Shown: piece after piece, positions 40,656 to 50,061 of the stretch
Layout of the letters: each line of letters opens with the position of its first letter
Position numbering within the stretch: the first letter of the stretch is position 1
NCBI GenBank assembly: GCA_005878835.1
Contig: VBMV01000066.1
Span: 1-55,635 of the forward strand
Origin: Gammaproteobacteria bacterium
GTDB taxonomy: Bacteria; Pseudomonadota; Gammaproteobacteria; Steroidobacterales; Steroidobacteraceae
Length of the DNA stretch: 55,635 nt
Direction: 5' to 3'
Made by a program: the position numbers and the translations under genes
The notes under the pieces: generated by a model
What the model was told of the DNA's origin: nothing
Database searches by the model: none
What the model saw: only the letters and a program-made list of their open reading frames with translations

Positions 40656-43219
40656 GCGCCGTGCCTCGACGGATCGGCCTGCTCGCGCCGCTCTCCGGCA
40701 TCCTCGTGCCCCTCGAGCGCGTCCCGGACCCGGTGTTCGCGCAGCGCACGGTGGGCGACGGGGTCTCGATCGATCCGACCTCGTGCGACGTACTGGCCCC
40801 GGCTGCCGGGCTCGTCACGCTGTTGCACCGGGCCGCCCATGCGCTGGCGATCACGACCGACGAGGGGGTCGAAATCCTGGTTCACATCGGCGTCGATACG
40901 GTCAGTCTGAACGGCAAGGGCTTCACTGCGCGCGTGAGCCAGGGCGATCGGGTGGCGGCCGGCCAGCCGCTGATCTCCTTCGACGCCGATCTCATCGCGC
41001 GCTCGGCCCCGAGCCTGCTGACGCAGGTGCTGGTGACCAACCGCGAGCGCATCCGCGCGATGACCGTGGCCACCGGGCTCGTCGATGCCGGCCGCAGCGT
41101 CATCCTCGACGTCGAGCTGGCCGCGGCCCCCGCCGTGGACGGCGCACCGGCGACCGAGGCAACCGCCGTCTCGGCGGACATCCGCTTGCCTAACCGCCAG
41201 GGGTTGCATGCCAGGCCGGCGGCGGTCGTCGCGGCCGCGGCCAAGGCGTTCCGTGCGGACATCCGTCTGCTGCGTGGCGCCGACGCCGCCAATGCCAAGT
41301 CGGTCACATCCATCCTGCTGCTCGCCACCAACCCGCACGACGCGATCCGCGTGAGTGCCACCGGGCCCGATGCCGCGGCTGCGGTCAGCGCCCTGGCGGA
41401 GCTCCTCGCCTGCGGGTCGGGGGAATCGCAAGCCTCGGGCGAGAGCGCGGTGCCGGCCGCAGGCCCCGTGCCGGCCGCCGTGGCGGCGCCGGCAATTCCC
41501 GCGGCTCCGACCGATCCCCGCAAGCTTGCGGGCGTGAGCGCATCGCCCGGAGTTGCGCTGGGCAAAGTCGCGCAGGTGCGCCGCACCGCGATCAGCGTAG
41601 CGGAGCAGGGCGCGGGACTCGAGCGCGAGCGCGCGCATCTCGACGCGGCGCTCACGCGCGCCCGGCAACAGATCAGCGCACAGCAGGCGGCCAACTCGGG
41701 GGCGGCGTCCCGCATTCTGGATGCTCACCTCGAGCTGCTCGCCGATCCGGAGCTGATCGACCTCGCCGTGGCGGGGCTGGCCGGCGGACGCAGTGCCGGG
41801 TTCGCGTGGCGGGAGGCCTATTCGCGCTACGCCGCGCGCCTCGAGGCGCTCGCGAGTGCGCTGCTGCGCGAGCGCGCCGGCGATGTCCGGGACGTCGGCG
41901 GGCGGGTGCTGGGACTGCTGGCCGGCGTGACGACCGCGCCACTCGAATTTGCACCCGGCTCCATCCTGATCGCCGATGAGCTGACGCCGAGCGAGACCGC
42001 CTCCCTCGATGCGGGCAGGGTGCTGGGCCTGTGCACCACCGGCGGCGGACCCACGAGCCACGCGGCGATCCTCGCCCGCGCGTTGGGGCTACCCGCCGTC
42101 TGCGGCGTCGATCGCGCGGCGCTCGAGCTCGAGGACGGCACCGCGGTTCTGCTCGACGGCACGGGCGGCACTCTGCTCAAGAACCCCGACGAGACCGAGG
42201 TTGCCGCGGCGCGGGCCGTGATGGGGCGCCTCGCCGCGCAGCGCCACAGTGAGCGGGCCTCGGCGAGCGAGCCGGCGGCGACGACCGACGGGCATCGCAT
42301 CGAGATTGCCGCCAACATCGGCACGGCCGAGGAAGCCGTCGCCGCCGTCGCCCACGGCGCTGAGGCGGTGGGACTGCTGCGCTCGGAGCTGCTGTTCCTG
42401 GACCGCGATACCGCGCCCGAGGAGCGTGAGCAGGCCGAGGTCTACCGCGCGGTCGCGGCCGCGCTCGGCCGCGGGCGCCGGCTCGTCATCCGCACGCTCG
42501 ACGTCGGCGGCGACAAGCCCCTGGCGTATCTGCCGCTGCCCGCGGAGCAGAATCCGTTTCTCGGCCTGCGCGGTATCCGCGTGAGCCTGGAGCGGCCCGA
42601 TCTGCTGCGCAGCCAGCTGCGCGCGATTCTCGCCGCCGCCGCGCTCAGTGACGTCCATGTGATGTTTCCGATGATCGCGACGCTCGATGAGCTGCGCGCG
42701 GCGCGCCGCATCCTCGCCGAGGAGCAAGCCGGTGGCGCCTCGGTGCGCGTGGGCGTGATGATCGAGGTGCCGTCCGCGGCACTCACCGCGGAGCACCTGG
42801 CGCGCGAGGTGGATTTCTTCTCGATCGGCACGAACGATCTGACCCAGTACACGCTGGCGATGGACCGCGGCCACCCGCGGCTCGCCGCGCTCGCCGACGC
42901 GCTGCACCCGGCGGTCCTGAAGCTGATCAGTCTCACCGTGGAGGCCGCGCACCGCCACGGCAAATGGGTCGGCGTGTGCGGCGGGATGGCCGCCGAGCCG
43001 CTCGCGGTGCCGGTGCTGCTCGGAATCGGAGTCGACGAGCTGTCCGTGCCGGTGCCGGCGATCGCCGCCGTCAAGGCGCTCGTGCGCCGGCTGTCGCTGC
43101 GGCACTGCCGGGATCTGGCGCGCGAGGTGGCTGGCTTGAGCACCGCGGGCGAGGTTCGCGCCCGGCTCGCGCAGTTCGGTCGGGAGGCGCGCCCGGCGGC
43201 CGCGGGAGTTGGCGGCTGA
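40652..43219 (+). CDS. nagF: PTS multiphosphoryl transfer protein (EIIA-Glc, HPr and enzyme I fused)
   Basis: 855 residues. The EIIA-Glc-like domain has its phosphorylated His78 in VEILVHIGVD, HPr follows with His186 in NRQGLHARPA, and enzyme I begins near residue 290 with its histidine in GGGPTSHAAIL (~470) and Cys in GVCGGMAAEP (~775). One protein thus carries phosphate from PEP to EIIA. The order matches NagF of Pseudomonas, which serves the adjacent N-acetylglucosamine transporter. The start is the ATG at 40652, which overlaps the isomerase stop. Confidence 0.93.
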   Translation: MSAVPRRIGLLAPLSGILVPLERVPDPVFAQRTVGDGVSIDPTSCDVLAPAAGLVTLLHRAAHALAITTDEGVEILVHIGVDTVSLNGKGFTARVSQGDRVAAGQPLISFDADLIARSAPSLLTQVLVTNRERIRAMTVATGLVDAGRSVILDVELAAAPAVDGAPATEATAVSADIRLPNRQGLHARPAAVVAAAAKAFRADIRLLRGADAANAKSVTSILLLATNPHDAIRVSATGPDAAAAVSALAELLACGSGESQASGESAVPAAGPVPAAVAAPAIPAAPTDPRKLAGVSASPGVALGKVAQVRRTAISVAEQGAGLERERAHLDAALTRARQQISAQQAANSGAASRILDAHLELLADPELIDLAVAGLAGGRSAGFAWREAYSRYAARLEALASALLRERAGDVRDVGGRVLGLLAGVTTAPLEFAPGSILIADELTPSETASLDAGRVLGLCTTGGGPTSHAAILARALGLPAVCGVDRAALELEDGTAVLLDGTGGTLLKNPDETEVAAARAVMGRLAAQRHSERASASEPAATTDGHRIEIAANIGTAEEAVAAVAHGAEAVGLLRSELLFLDRDTAPEEREQAEVYRAVAAALGRGRRLVIRTLDVGGDKPLAYLPLPAEQNPFLGLRGIRVSLERPDLLRSQLRAILAAAALSDVHVMFPMIATLDELRAARRILAEEQAGGASVRVGVMIEVPSAALTAEHLAREVDFFSIGTNDLTQYTLAMDRGHPRLAALADALHPAVLKLISLTVEAAHRHGKWVGVCGGMAAEPLAVPVLLGIGVDELSVPVPAIAAVKALVRRLSLRHCRDLAREVAGLSTAGEVRARLAQFGREARPAAAGVGG

Positions 43220-43238
43220 GGCGGCTCGAGGGGGAGTT

Positions 43239-45041
43239 GTGTTCAAAGACGCGTTCGTAGTTCTGCAGAAGATCGGCCGGTCGCTGATGATTCCGGTGGC
43301 GGTGCTGCCGGTCGCAGGCCTCCTGCTCGGCATCGGCGCGGCGCACTTCGACTGGATCCCGCCGCTCGTGTCCTCGCTCATGAAGGCCTCCGGCGACGTG
43401 GTGTTCGGCAACCTGCCGCTGATCTTCGCGGTCGGCGTCGCGGTGGGCCTCACCGAGAATGACGGCATCGCGGCGATCTCGGCGGTGGTCGGCTATGTGG
43501 TGCTGCTGGCGATTCTCGGCGTGATGGCCGGTGTGTGGGGCATGGAGCCGGTGACCATCATGGGCATCAAGTCGATGCAGACCGGCGTCTTCGGCGGCAT
43601 CCTCGCCGGCGCCATCGCCGCGACGATGTTCAAGCGCTTCTACCGCACGACCCTGCCGCCGTACCTGGCGTTCTTCTCCGGCAAGCGCTCCGTGCCGATC
43701 GTCACGGCGCTCGCCGCGGGGCTGGCCGGCGTGGTGCTGTCGGCGATCTGGCCGCCCATACAGCACGGCATCGACACCTTCTCGCACTGGGCGGCGGTCT
43801 CCAACCCGCGCACGGCCGCGACCGTCTACGGCTTCGTCGAGCGGCTGCTGATCCCCTTCGGTCTGCACCATATCTGGAACGTGCCGTTCTTCTTCGAGAT
43901 GGGTGCTTACACGGACGCGGGCGGCACGGTGGTGCACGGCGACATCAACCGCTTCTTCGCCGGCGATCCCACGGCGGGGATCCTGGCCGGGGCCTTCCTC
44001 TTCAAGATGTTCGGCCTGCCCGCGGCCGCCATCGCCATGTGGCACGCCGCCAGCCCGCAGAACCGGGTCGCGGTCGGCGGCATCATGATCTCGGCGGCGC
44101 TGACCTCGTTCCTCACCGGGATCACCGAGCCGATCGAGTTCGCGTTCCTGTTCGTCGCGCCGGTGCTGTACGTGGTGCACGCGTTGCTTGCGGCCTCGAC
44201 GCAGTTCGTGGCCAACACCCTCGGCATGCACATGGGCTTCACCTTTTCGCAGGGTGGCATCGACTTCCTGGTCTTCAACGTATTCGGCAAATTCGCACAG
44301 CAGTGGTGGCTGGTGCTGGTTCTCGGCCCCGTCTACGCGGTCATCTATTACGTCGTCTTCCGCCTCGCCATCGGCTGGCTCGACCTGAAGACCCCCGGTC
44401 GCGAGGAAGCGGTCGCGGCCGCGCCCGGCATGGCCCCCGCGGGCGGCATGGTCCCCGCGGGGAGCGCGGCGCTGGCGGGGAGCGCGGCGCGGGCCCGTGA
44501 CCTGGTGCTCGCCTTCGGCGGAGCCGACAACATCGCCAGTCTGGATGCCTGCATCACGCGGCTGCGGGTGGCGGTGCGGGATCCGGCGCTCATCGACGAG
44601 CGCGCACTCACCGCGCTCGGTGCGAGCGGAGTGATGCGCGTCGGCAAGGGCGTGCAGGCGGTGTTCGGGCCGCTGTCCGAGCACCTGAAGACCAACATGG
44701 AGGATTACCTGCGCGCCTCGGGCGCAGCCGCCGGCGCGGTCCCCGCGCCGGCACCCGCAGTGCGCAGCCCGGCGAGCGCTGCCGCGGCCGCTCCCGACCC
44801 CGCGCTGCGCGCGACGGCGGCGCGGCTGCTGGCGGCGCTCGGTGAGCGCGCCAACGTGCGCGAGCTGGAGGCGCTCGCCCACACGCGCCTGCGCGTAAGC
44901 CTCGTCGACCCGACCCGATTTGATGAGGCAGCGGCGAAGCGGGCCGGGGTGGCCGCAGTCATGCGCGCGGCACCCGGGGTGCTGCACCTGATCGTCGGCG
45001 AGCAGGCGGGCCGGCTGGCCACCGCCATGCAGGTCGCCTGA
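43239..45041 (+). CDS. nagE: PTS N-acetylglucosamine transporter EIICB with a second degenerate EIIB
   Basis: 600 residues. The EIIC membrane domain (~1-385) includes IPFGLHHIWNVPFFFEMG and FLTGITEPIEFAFLF, typical of the glucose/GlcNAc superfamily. A first EIIB domain has the phosphorylated Cys near 437 in SLDACITRLRV. An Ala/Pro-rich linker leads to a second EIIB-like copy (~525-600) where the equivalent segment reads ELEALAHTRLRV and has no Cys. No EIIA is attached; it is supplied by nagF. The GTG at 43239 follows GAGGGGGAG. The pair takes up and phosphorylates GlcNAc. Confidence 0.93.
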   Translation: MFKDAFVVLQKIGRSLMIPVAVLPVAGLLLGIGAAHFDWIPPLVSSLMKASGDVVFGNLPLIFAVGVAVGLTENDGIAAISAVVGYVVLLAILGVMAGVWGMEPVTIMGIKSMQTGVFGGILAGAIAATMFKRFYRTTLPPYLAFFSGKRSVPIVTALAAGLAGVVLSAIWPPIQHGIDTFSHWAAVSNPRTAATVYGFVERLLIPFGLHHIWNVPFFFEMGAYTDAGGTVVHGDINRFFAGDPTAGILAGAFLFKMFGLPAAAIAMWHAASPQNRVAVGGIMISAALTSFLTGITEPIEFAFLFVAPVLYVVHALLAASTQFVANTLGMHMGFTFSQGGIDFLVFNVFGKFAQQWWLVLVLGPVYAVIYYVVFRLAIGWLDLKTPGREEAVAAAPGMAPAGGMVPAGSAALAGSAARARDLVLAFGGADNIASLDACITRLRVAVRDPALIDERALTALGASGVMRVGKGVQAVFGPLSEHLKTNMEDYLRASGAAAGAVPAPAPAVRSPASAAAAAPDPALRATAARLLAALGERANVRELEALAHTRLRVSLVDPTRFDEAAAKRAGVAAVMRAAPGVLHLIVGEQAGRLATAMQVA

Positions 45042-45080
45042 GCGTCGCCGCGCGCGGATCCCTCGCCGTGCGCGGAATGC

Positions 45081-45638
45081 CTATCCGCCCGGCCGCCGCA
45101 GGAAGCTCACGTAGCCGGCGAGAAACTGCCTCAGCTGCTCCTCGACGGTGGCGTCCTTGAGGGCGCCTGCCTCATCGAACACGCCGGCGGCGCGCGCGAC
45201 CAGCACTCGCCCGCCGAACCAAGTCTGGGTGCCGAGCGTGCGCAGCACCGGGAGCCAGGCGGCCTGGCTGAGCGTGGTGCCGAAGGCACTCGGCGAGGCA
45301 CCCATGATGGCGAACGCTCGTCCGCCGAACACCCGCTTGATGTCCGACGACGGGCGCGACAGCCAGTCGATCGCGTTCTTGAACACCCCCGGGATGCTGT
45401 TGTTGTATTCCGGGGTCACGAGCAGCACGCCGTCGGCGGCGATGATCGCCTCCTTCAGCTGGCTCACCGCGGCGGGGATGCCCTGCGCCTCGACATCGCC
45501 GTCGTAGAGCGGGATGCCGCGCAGGCTGGCGATGTCGAGCGTCGAGTCCTCGGGCATGAGACGCGCGGCGGCGCGCAGCAGCGCGCTGTTGTAGGAGCCG
45601 CGCCGCAGGCTACCGGAGATTCCCAACACCTTGGTCAT
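45081..45638 (-). CDS. NAD(P)H-dependent FMN reductase
   Basis: 185 residues of a flavodoxin-like fold: the FMN-binding loop GISGSLRRGSYNSALL lies at the N-terminus, the PEYNNSIPGVFKNAIDWLSRP block near 78 is the family hallmark, and IMGASPSAFGTT follows near 111. The family reduces quinones, chromate or azo compounds; the substrate is unknown. AGGAAG lies 5 bases before the ATG. Converges on nagE. Confidence 0.88.
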   Translation of the reverse strand: MTKVLGISGSLRRGSYNSALLRAAARLMPEDSTLDIASLRGIPLYDGDVEAQGIPAAVSQLKEAIIAADGVLLVTPEYNNSIPGVFKNAIDWLSRPSSDIKRVFGGRAFAIMGASPSAFGTTLSQAAWLPVLRTLGTQTWFGGRVLVARAAGVFDEAGALKDATVEEQLRQFLAGYVSFLRRPGG

Positions 45639-45723
45639 CGTATCTTCCTGGGCGCGAGCGTGCGCTGCGCCGCGGGCGCTTGCAACCCGCCCCGCGGGGC
45701 CGTCGCGGCAGGCGCCGGCCAAC

Positions 45724-46908
45724 CTAACGCTTCAGTTTCGCGGCCACGCGCCGGTAGGCCTCACGGAACGGGATGCCCTCCGTGACCACCAGGCGGTTGG
45801 CCTCCTCGGCGGCGTGGATCGCGGGATCGAGCCGGATGGCCTCGCGGCGGAACTGCAGCGCCCCGATGGCCGGCGGCAGGATGGCGAGGGTCGCGAGCGC
45901 CAGATCGATGCCGCGGAACAGCGGGAACTTCAGCAGCTGCAGGTCGCGGTGGTAGCCGGAGGGGAGCTTGGCGCATACGCCGAGGGCCTCGGTGAGGCAC
46001 GCCTGCGCGCTGGCGGAGCGGCCGCGGATCAGCTCGAACACGTCCGGGTTGCGCTTCTGCGGCATGATCGAGGAGCCGGTCGTGAAGGTCTCGGGGAGCG
46101 TGACGAAGCCGAACTCGAAGGTGGCGAACAGCAGCACGTCGGCGGCGAAGCGCCCGAGATCCTGCAGCAGCAGCGTGATCTCGAACAACAGCTGCGCTTC
46201 GGCCTTGCCGCGCGAGAGCTGTACCGCGGTGACGGGCTGCTGCACGGTGGCGAATCCCAGGCTGCTGCGGGTGGCATCACGGTCGATGGGGAGCCCGGGC
46301 GTGCCGTAGCCCGCCGCCGAGCCCAGCGGGCTCTTGTCGATGCGGCGGCGCACCCCGGAGAGGCCGGCCGCGTCGTCGCGCAGCTCCGCCGCAAAACCTC
46401 CGGCCCACAGCGGCACCGAGCTCGGCATGGCCTGCTGCTGGTGGGTGTAGCCCGGGAGCGCGGTGTCCTGCTCGCGCGAGGCGAGCTCATCGAGCGCCTC
46501 GGCGACCTCGAGCGCGCCGCTGGCGAGCGCCGCGACGGCTTCGCGCAGGTACAGGCGGATTGCGGTGAGCACCTGGTCGTTGCGCGAGCGCCCGAGGTGA
46601 ATGCGCGCCCCGGCGGCGCCGATGCGCTCGGTCAGGCGCCGCTCGAGCGCCGTCTGGCCGTCCTCGTCGGCGGGCTCGATGCGCCAGGCGCCGCGCGCGT
46701 GCTCCTCCGCCAGCGCGGTGAGGCCCGCGCGGATGGCGATGAAATCCTCGCTCGTGAGCAGACCCTGGGCGTGCAGCATCGCGGCGTGCGCGATCGAGGC
46801 GCGCACGTCGTACGGCACCAGGCGCTCATCGAGCGCGCAGTCCTCGCCCGCGGTGTAATGCAGCACCCGCTCATCGAGCGGCGTGCCCTTGTCCCACAGC
46901 CGCGTCAT
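45724..46908 (-). CDS. argH: Argininosuccinate lyase
   Basis: 394 residues. It splits argininosuccinate to arginine and fumarate. The signature GSSIMPQKRNPDVFEL (~265) and HLGRSRNDQV (~104) are intact, with the catalytic Ser in the first. It is shorter than the usual ~460 residues, like the Xanthomonas form, with a reduced C-terminal domain. Last gene of the arg operon; its ATG overlaps the argB stop by 4 bases. Confidence 0.93.
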   Translation of the reverse strand: MTRLWDKGTPLDERVLHYTAGEDCALDERLVPYDVRASIAHAAMLHAQGLLTSEDFIAIRAGLTALAEEHARGAWRIEPADEDGQTALERRLTERIGAAGARIHLGRSRNDQVLTAIRLYLREAVAALASGALEVAEALDELASREQDTALPGYTHQQQAMPSSVPLWAGGFAAELRDDAAGLSGVRRRIDKSPLGSAAGYGTPGLPIDRDATRSSLGFATVQQPVTAVQLSRGKAEAQLLFEITLLLQDLGRFAADVLLFATFEFGFVTLPETFTTGSSIMPQKRNPDVFELIRGRSASAQACLTEALGVCAKLPSGYHRDLQLLKFPLFRGIDLALATLAILPPAIGALQFRREAIRLDPAIHAAEEANRLVVTEGIPFREAYRRVAAKLKR

Positions 46909-47840
46909 GGCGTGCTCTGCTGCTCGGCGGGCGTGAGCGCATTCACATCGGCGACGATCAGCGTGCCGGTGCCCTCGTTGGTGAATACCTCGCCGAGGAT
47001 CCCTTCCGGAGACTGGTACGACACCACGTGCACCCGGCGTACGCCGCCACGGATGGCGTCCTCGATGGCCTTCGCCTTGGGCAGCATGCCGGCGGCGATG
47101 TGACCTTCGTCGCGCAGGCGCTTCAGTCCCTTGAGGTCGGTGTAGGAGATGAGCGAGCGCGGGTCAGCGACGCTGCCGAGGATCCCCGGCGCGCCGGTGC
47201 ACAGGATCAGCTTCTCCGCCTGCAGGGCCGCCCCGAGGGCCGCCGCCACGGTGTCGGCGTTGATGTTGAGCAGCGTCCCGGACTCATCCGCTGACAACGG
47301 GCTCACCACCGGCATGAGGCCGTTGTCGAGGAGCTTTCTGAGCACGGTGGTGTCGACCGCGTCGATGTCGCCGACGAAACCGAAGTCGATGAGCTCGCCG
47401 TCCGCGCCGACTCTCACCGGCGCTCGCTTGTGGGCCCGCACCAGCCCGGCATCCACGCCGCTGATGCCGACCGCCTCGATGCTGAGGTCGCGGCACAGGC
47501 CGAGCACGCGCGTGTTGATCAGGCCGTTGAGCACCATCGCGGTCACGTCGATCGAGCGCTGGTCGGTGACGCGCCGCCCGTCCACCATGCGCGTCGGCAC
47601 CCCGAGCGCGGCCGACAGCTCGGTGAGCTGCGGCCCGCCGCCGTGCACCAGCACGACGCGCACACCGAAGTGGTGCAGGATCGCGATCTGCTCCACCAGC
47701 ACCCGCGTCGCCGGCGGGTCGGCAAACACCCCGCCCCCCGCCTTCACCACGAAGGTCTTGCCCTTGTACATGCGGATGTAGGGCGCGGCGCTCCGGAGGG
47801 CGCGGATGGCGAGAGCCTGATCGCTTCGATGCATGATCAT
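46905..47840 (-). CDS. argB: Acetylglutamate kinase
   Basis: 311 residues. It phosphorylates N-acetylglutamate. The N-terminal FVVKAGGGVF (~29) and VVLVHGGGPQLTEL (~60) nucleotide/substrate loops are clear; the domain ends with the usual VTDQRSI... and GGVRRVHVV segments. In Xanthomonas argB is fused to acetylglutamate synthase; here it is not. The start is the ATG at 47840 (or 47834). Confidence 0.93.
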   Translation of the reverse strand: MIMHRSDQALAIRALRSAAPYIRMYKGKTFVVKAGGGVFADPPATRVLVEQIAILHHFGVRVVLVHGGGPQLTELSAALGVPTRMVDGRRVTDQRSIDVTAMVLNGLINTRVLGLCRDLSIEAVGISGVDAGLVRAHKRAPVRVGADGELIDFGFVGDIDAVDTTVLRKLLDNGLMPVVSPLSADESGTLLNINADTVAAALGAALQAEKLILCTGAPGILGSVADPRSLISYTDLKGLKRLRDEGHIAAGMLPKAKAIEDAIRGGVRRVHVVSYQSPEGILGEVFTNEGTGTLIVADVNALTPAEQQSTP

Positions 47841-47859
47841 GAGGGACTCTTCGCTTACT

Positions 47860-48858
47860 TCAGGGCTTGAGCATCCGATGGAGCACGGCCATCTGCACCG
47901 GCAGGCGGTTGTAGGCCTCGCGCTGCACCACGCTGCGCGCGGAATCGAGCACCTCATCGGCGATGGCGGTATTGCGCCGCACCGGCAGGCAGTGCATCAC
48001 GCGGCACTCGCGCGCCGTGATGCTGAACCAGTCATTGCGCACGCACCAGCCGGTGAGCGTGCTGCGCAGGCGGGCATCGGCTTCCGTATCGCCGTAGCAC
48101 CCGGTCGCGCCCCACTCCTTTACATACACGACCTCGGCGCCGGCGAGCGCGTCCGCGCGCTCGGCGCTCTCGCGCACCGAGCCGCCGGAAGAGGCCGCCG
48201 CGCGCCGCGCGCGTTCCATGATGGCACCGGGAAGCGCGAAGCCCTCGGGACGCAGCACGATGACTTCCATGCCGCGCAGCGCCGCCATGTGCAGCGCGGC
48301 GGCCGGCACCGCCAGCGGCAGGGCGCGCGGGTGGTAGGCCCACGAGAGCACGAAGCGCCCGGCGCGCGGCACCGCGAGATCATCCAGCGTCTTCCAGTCC
48401 GCGAGCGCCTGGCAGGGATGGTTGACCGCGGACTCGAGGTTGATGAGTGGCTTGTCGGTGAGGCTCGCCATGGCGTTGAAGGTGGTGTCCGCCAGATCGC
48501 TCGCCAGGTCACGGCCTGCGGCGAAGGCGCGGATGCCGAGCGCGTCGCAATAGGCGCCGAGCGCCGGGATGCCCTCGCGCACGTGCTCGGCGGCCGCGCC
48601 ATCCATCACGACCCCGGGACGGGTCTCGAGTTGCCAGCTGCCCTGCCCCGAGCTGATGACGAACGAGTTGCCGCCGAGGCGCGCCATGGCGGCCTGGAAG
48701 GATGCCAGCGTGCGCAGCGACGGATTGAAGAACAGGAGCCCCAGGATCCGCCCGGCCAGCGCGCGCGGCTCGGGCTGCTTTTCCAGGCGCCGCGCGAGCT
48801 CCAGGAGCGACAGCACCTCGTCGCGCCCGAAGTCCGCGAGATCGAGAAAGCGCTTCAT
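47860..48858 (-). CDS. argF': N-acetylornithine carbamoyltransferase
   Basis: 332 residues. The phosphate loop reads FFNPSLRTLASF, not the STRTR of ornithine carbamoyltransferase, and GSWQLETRPGVVMDG and LINLESAVNHPCQALADW match the Xanthomonas acetylornithine enzyme. The HCLPVRRN segment near 300 is the usual C-terminal loop. It makes N-acetylcitrulline, so a deacetylase acting on that product is needed; none is in the window. The ATG at 48858 overlaps the argD stop. Confidence 0.88.
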   Translation of the reverse strand: MKRFLDLADFGRDEVLSLLELARRLEKQPEPRALAGRILGLLFFNPSLRTLASFQAAMARLGGNSFVISSGQGSWQLETRPGVVMDGAAAEHVREGIPALGAYCDALGIRAFAAGRDLASDLADTTFNAMASLTDKPLINLESAVNHPCQALADWKTLDDLAVPRAGRFVLSWAYHPRALPLAVPAAALHMAALRGMEVIVLRPEGFALPGAIMERARRAAASSGGSVRESAERADALAGAEVVYVKEWGATGCYGDTEADARLRSTLTGWCVRNDWFSITARECRVMHCLPVRRNTAIADEVLDSARSVVQREAYNRLPVQMAVLHRMLKP

Positions 48859-50051
48859 GCGGGCAGCTCGCGCAGCGCGTCGCGCAGCAGGTCGACGTGC
48901 TGCTCCTCGAGGATGAGCGGCGGCAGCAGGCGCAGCACGTGCGGGTCGTTGGCCGTGCCGGTGAGGATGCAGCATTCGAGCAGCTCGGCCTGGATTTCCT
49001 TCGCCGGTCGCGTCGTGCGCAGCCCGACGAGCAGGCCCGCGCCCTGGTGCGCGGTGACCGGGCCCAGGACACAGCTCCTGCGGATATACGCGCTCACGCG
49101 TCGCACCCGCTCGAGCAGCCGCTCGTTCCTGATGGCGGCGATGACCGCCTCGATCGCCGCGCACGCCATCGGTCCGCCGCCGAAGGTGGTGCCGAGGGAT
49201 CCCGGCTTGACGGAGGCGGCCACCAGCGGCGACAGCATGAGCACGGCGCAGGGAAAGCCGTTGCCGAGCGCTTTGGCGGTGGTGAGCATGTCGGGCCGCA
49301 CGCCGTAGAGGTTGGCGGCGAAGGGCTCCCCGGTGCGGCCGACGCCGCACTGCACCTCGTCGAATATCAGCAGCGCCCCGACCTCATCACAGCGTGCGCG
49401 CAGCGCGGCGAGGAACGGCGCACCGAGGGCCACCGCCCCGGCGAGCCCCTGCACCGGCTCGACGATCACGGCCGCGGTCTGCCTCGTGACCTCGGCGCTG
49501 ATGGCGGCCATGTCGCCGCGCGGGATGAAACTCACCTCGAAGGGCGTGCGCGGAAACCCGTACCAGTTCGCCTGCGCACCCCAGGTCACCGCGCCCGCCG
49601 CGGCGGTGCGGCCGTGAAAGCCGCCTTCGATGGCCGCGACGTGCGGCCGGCCCGTCGCGCGCAGCGCCACCTTGAGCGCGTTCTCGTTCGCCTCGGCGCC
49701 GCTGTTGACCAGGAACACGCTGGCGAAGGGCAGCCGCGAGAAGCGCACCAGGCGCCGCGCGGCTCGCGCGCGCACCCGCATCGCGACCGCGTTGCTCTGG
49801 AACTGACAGGCCTCCGCCTGGCGCGCGAGCGCCGCGGTCCAGGCCGGATGCGCGTAGCCCAGGCCGGCGACGGCATGTCCGCCGTACAGATCGAGCACCC
49901 GCTCCCCGCGGCTGTTGGTGAGCCAGACGCCCTGCGCCGATGCGACTTCCAGAGGGTATTGCGAGAATACCGGGGCGAGAAAATCGCGCGCCCGGGCCGC
50001 CGCCTGGATCCCGCCGTCGGTCGTGGTGCGCGCCGGTTGCTGCTTCGGCAT
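48855..50051 (-). CDS. argD: Acetylornithine aminotransferase
   Basis: 398 residues, class III PLP aminotransferase. NSGAEANENALKVAL (~117), LIFDEVQCGVGRTG (~225) and the PLP lysine in MLTTAKALGNGFP (~250) are clear. It converts N-acetylglutamate semialdehyde to N-acetylornithine, the substrate of the next enzyme. It starts 10 bases after argC and overlaps argF'. Confidence 0.93.
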   Translation of the reverse strand: MPKQQPARTTTDGGIQAAARARDFLAPVFSQYPLEVASAQGVWLTNSRGERVLDLYGGHAVAGLGYAHPAWTAALARQAEACQFQSNAVAMRVRARAARRLVRFSRLPFASVFLVNSGAEANENALKVALRATGRPHVAAIEGGFHGRTAAAGAVTWGAQANWYGFPRTPFEVSFIPRGDMAAISAEVTRQTAAVIVEPVQGLAGAVALGAPFLAALRARCDEVGALLIFDEVQCGVGRTGEPFAANLYGVRPDMLTTAKALGNGFPCAVLMLSPLVAASVKPGSLGTTFGGGPMACAAIEAVIAAIRNERLLERVRRVSAYIRRSCVLGPVTAHQGAGLLVGLRTTRPAKEIQAELLECCILTGTANDPHVLRLLPPLILEEQHVDLLRDALRELPA

Positions 50052-50061
50052 TCCCGTGCCC

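Noticed and set aside
47860-48858. Calling the carbamoyltransferase an ordinary ornithine carbamoyltransferase
   Set aside because: The SLRT loop and GSWQLETRPG block match the acetylornithine enzyme instead.
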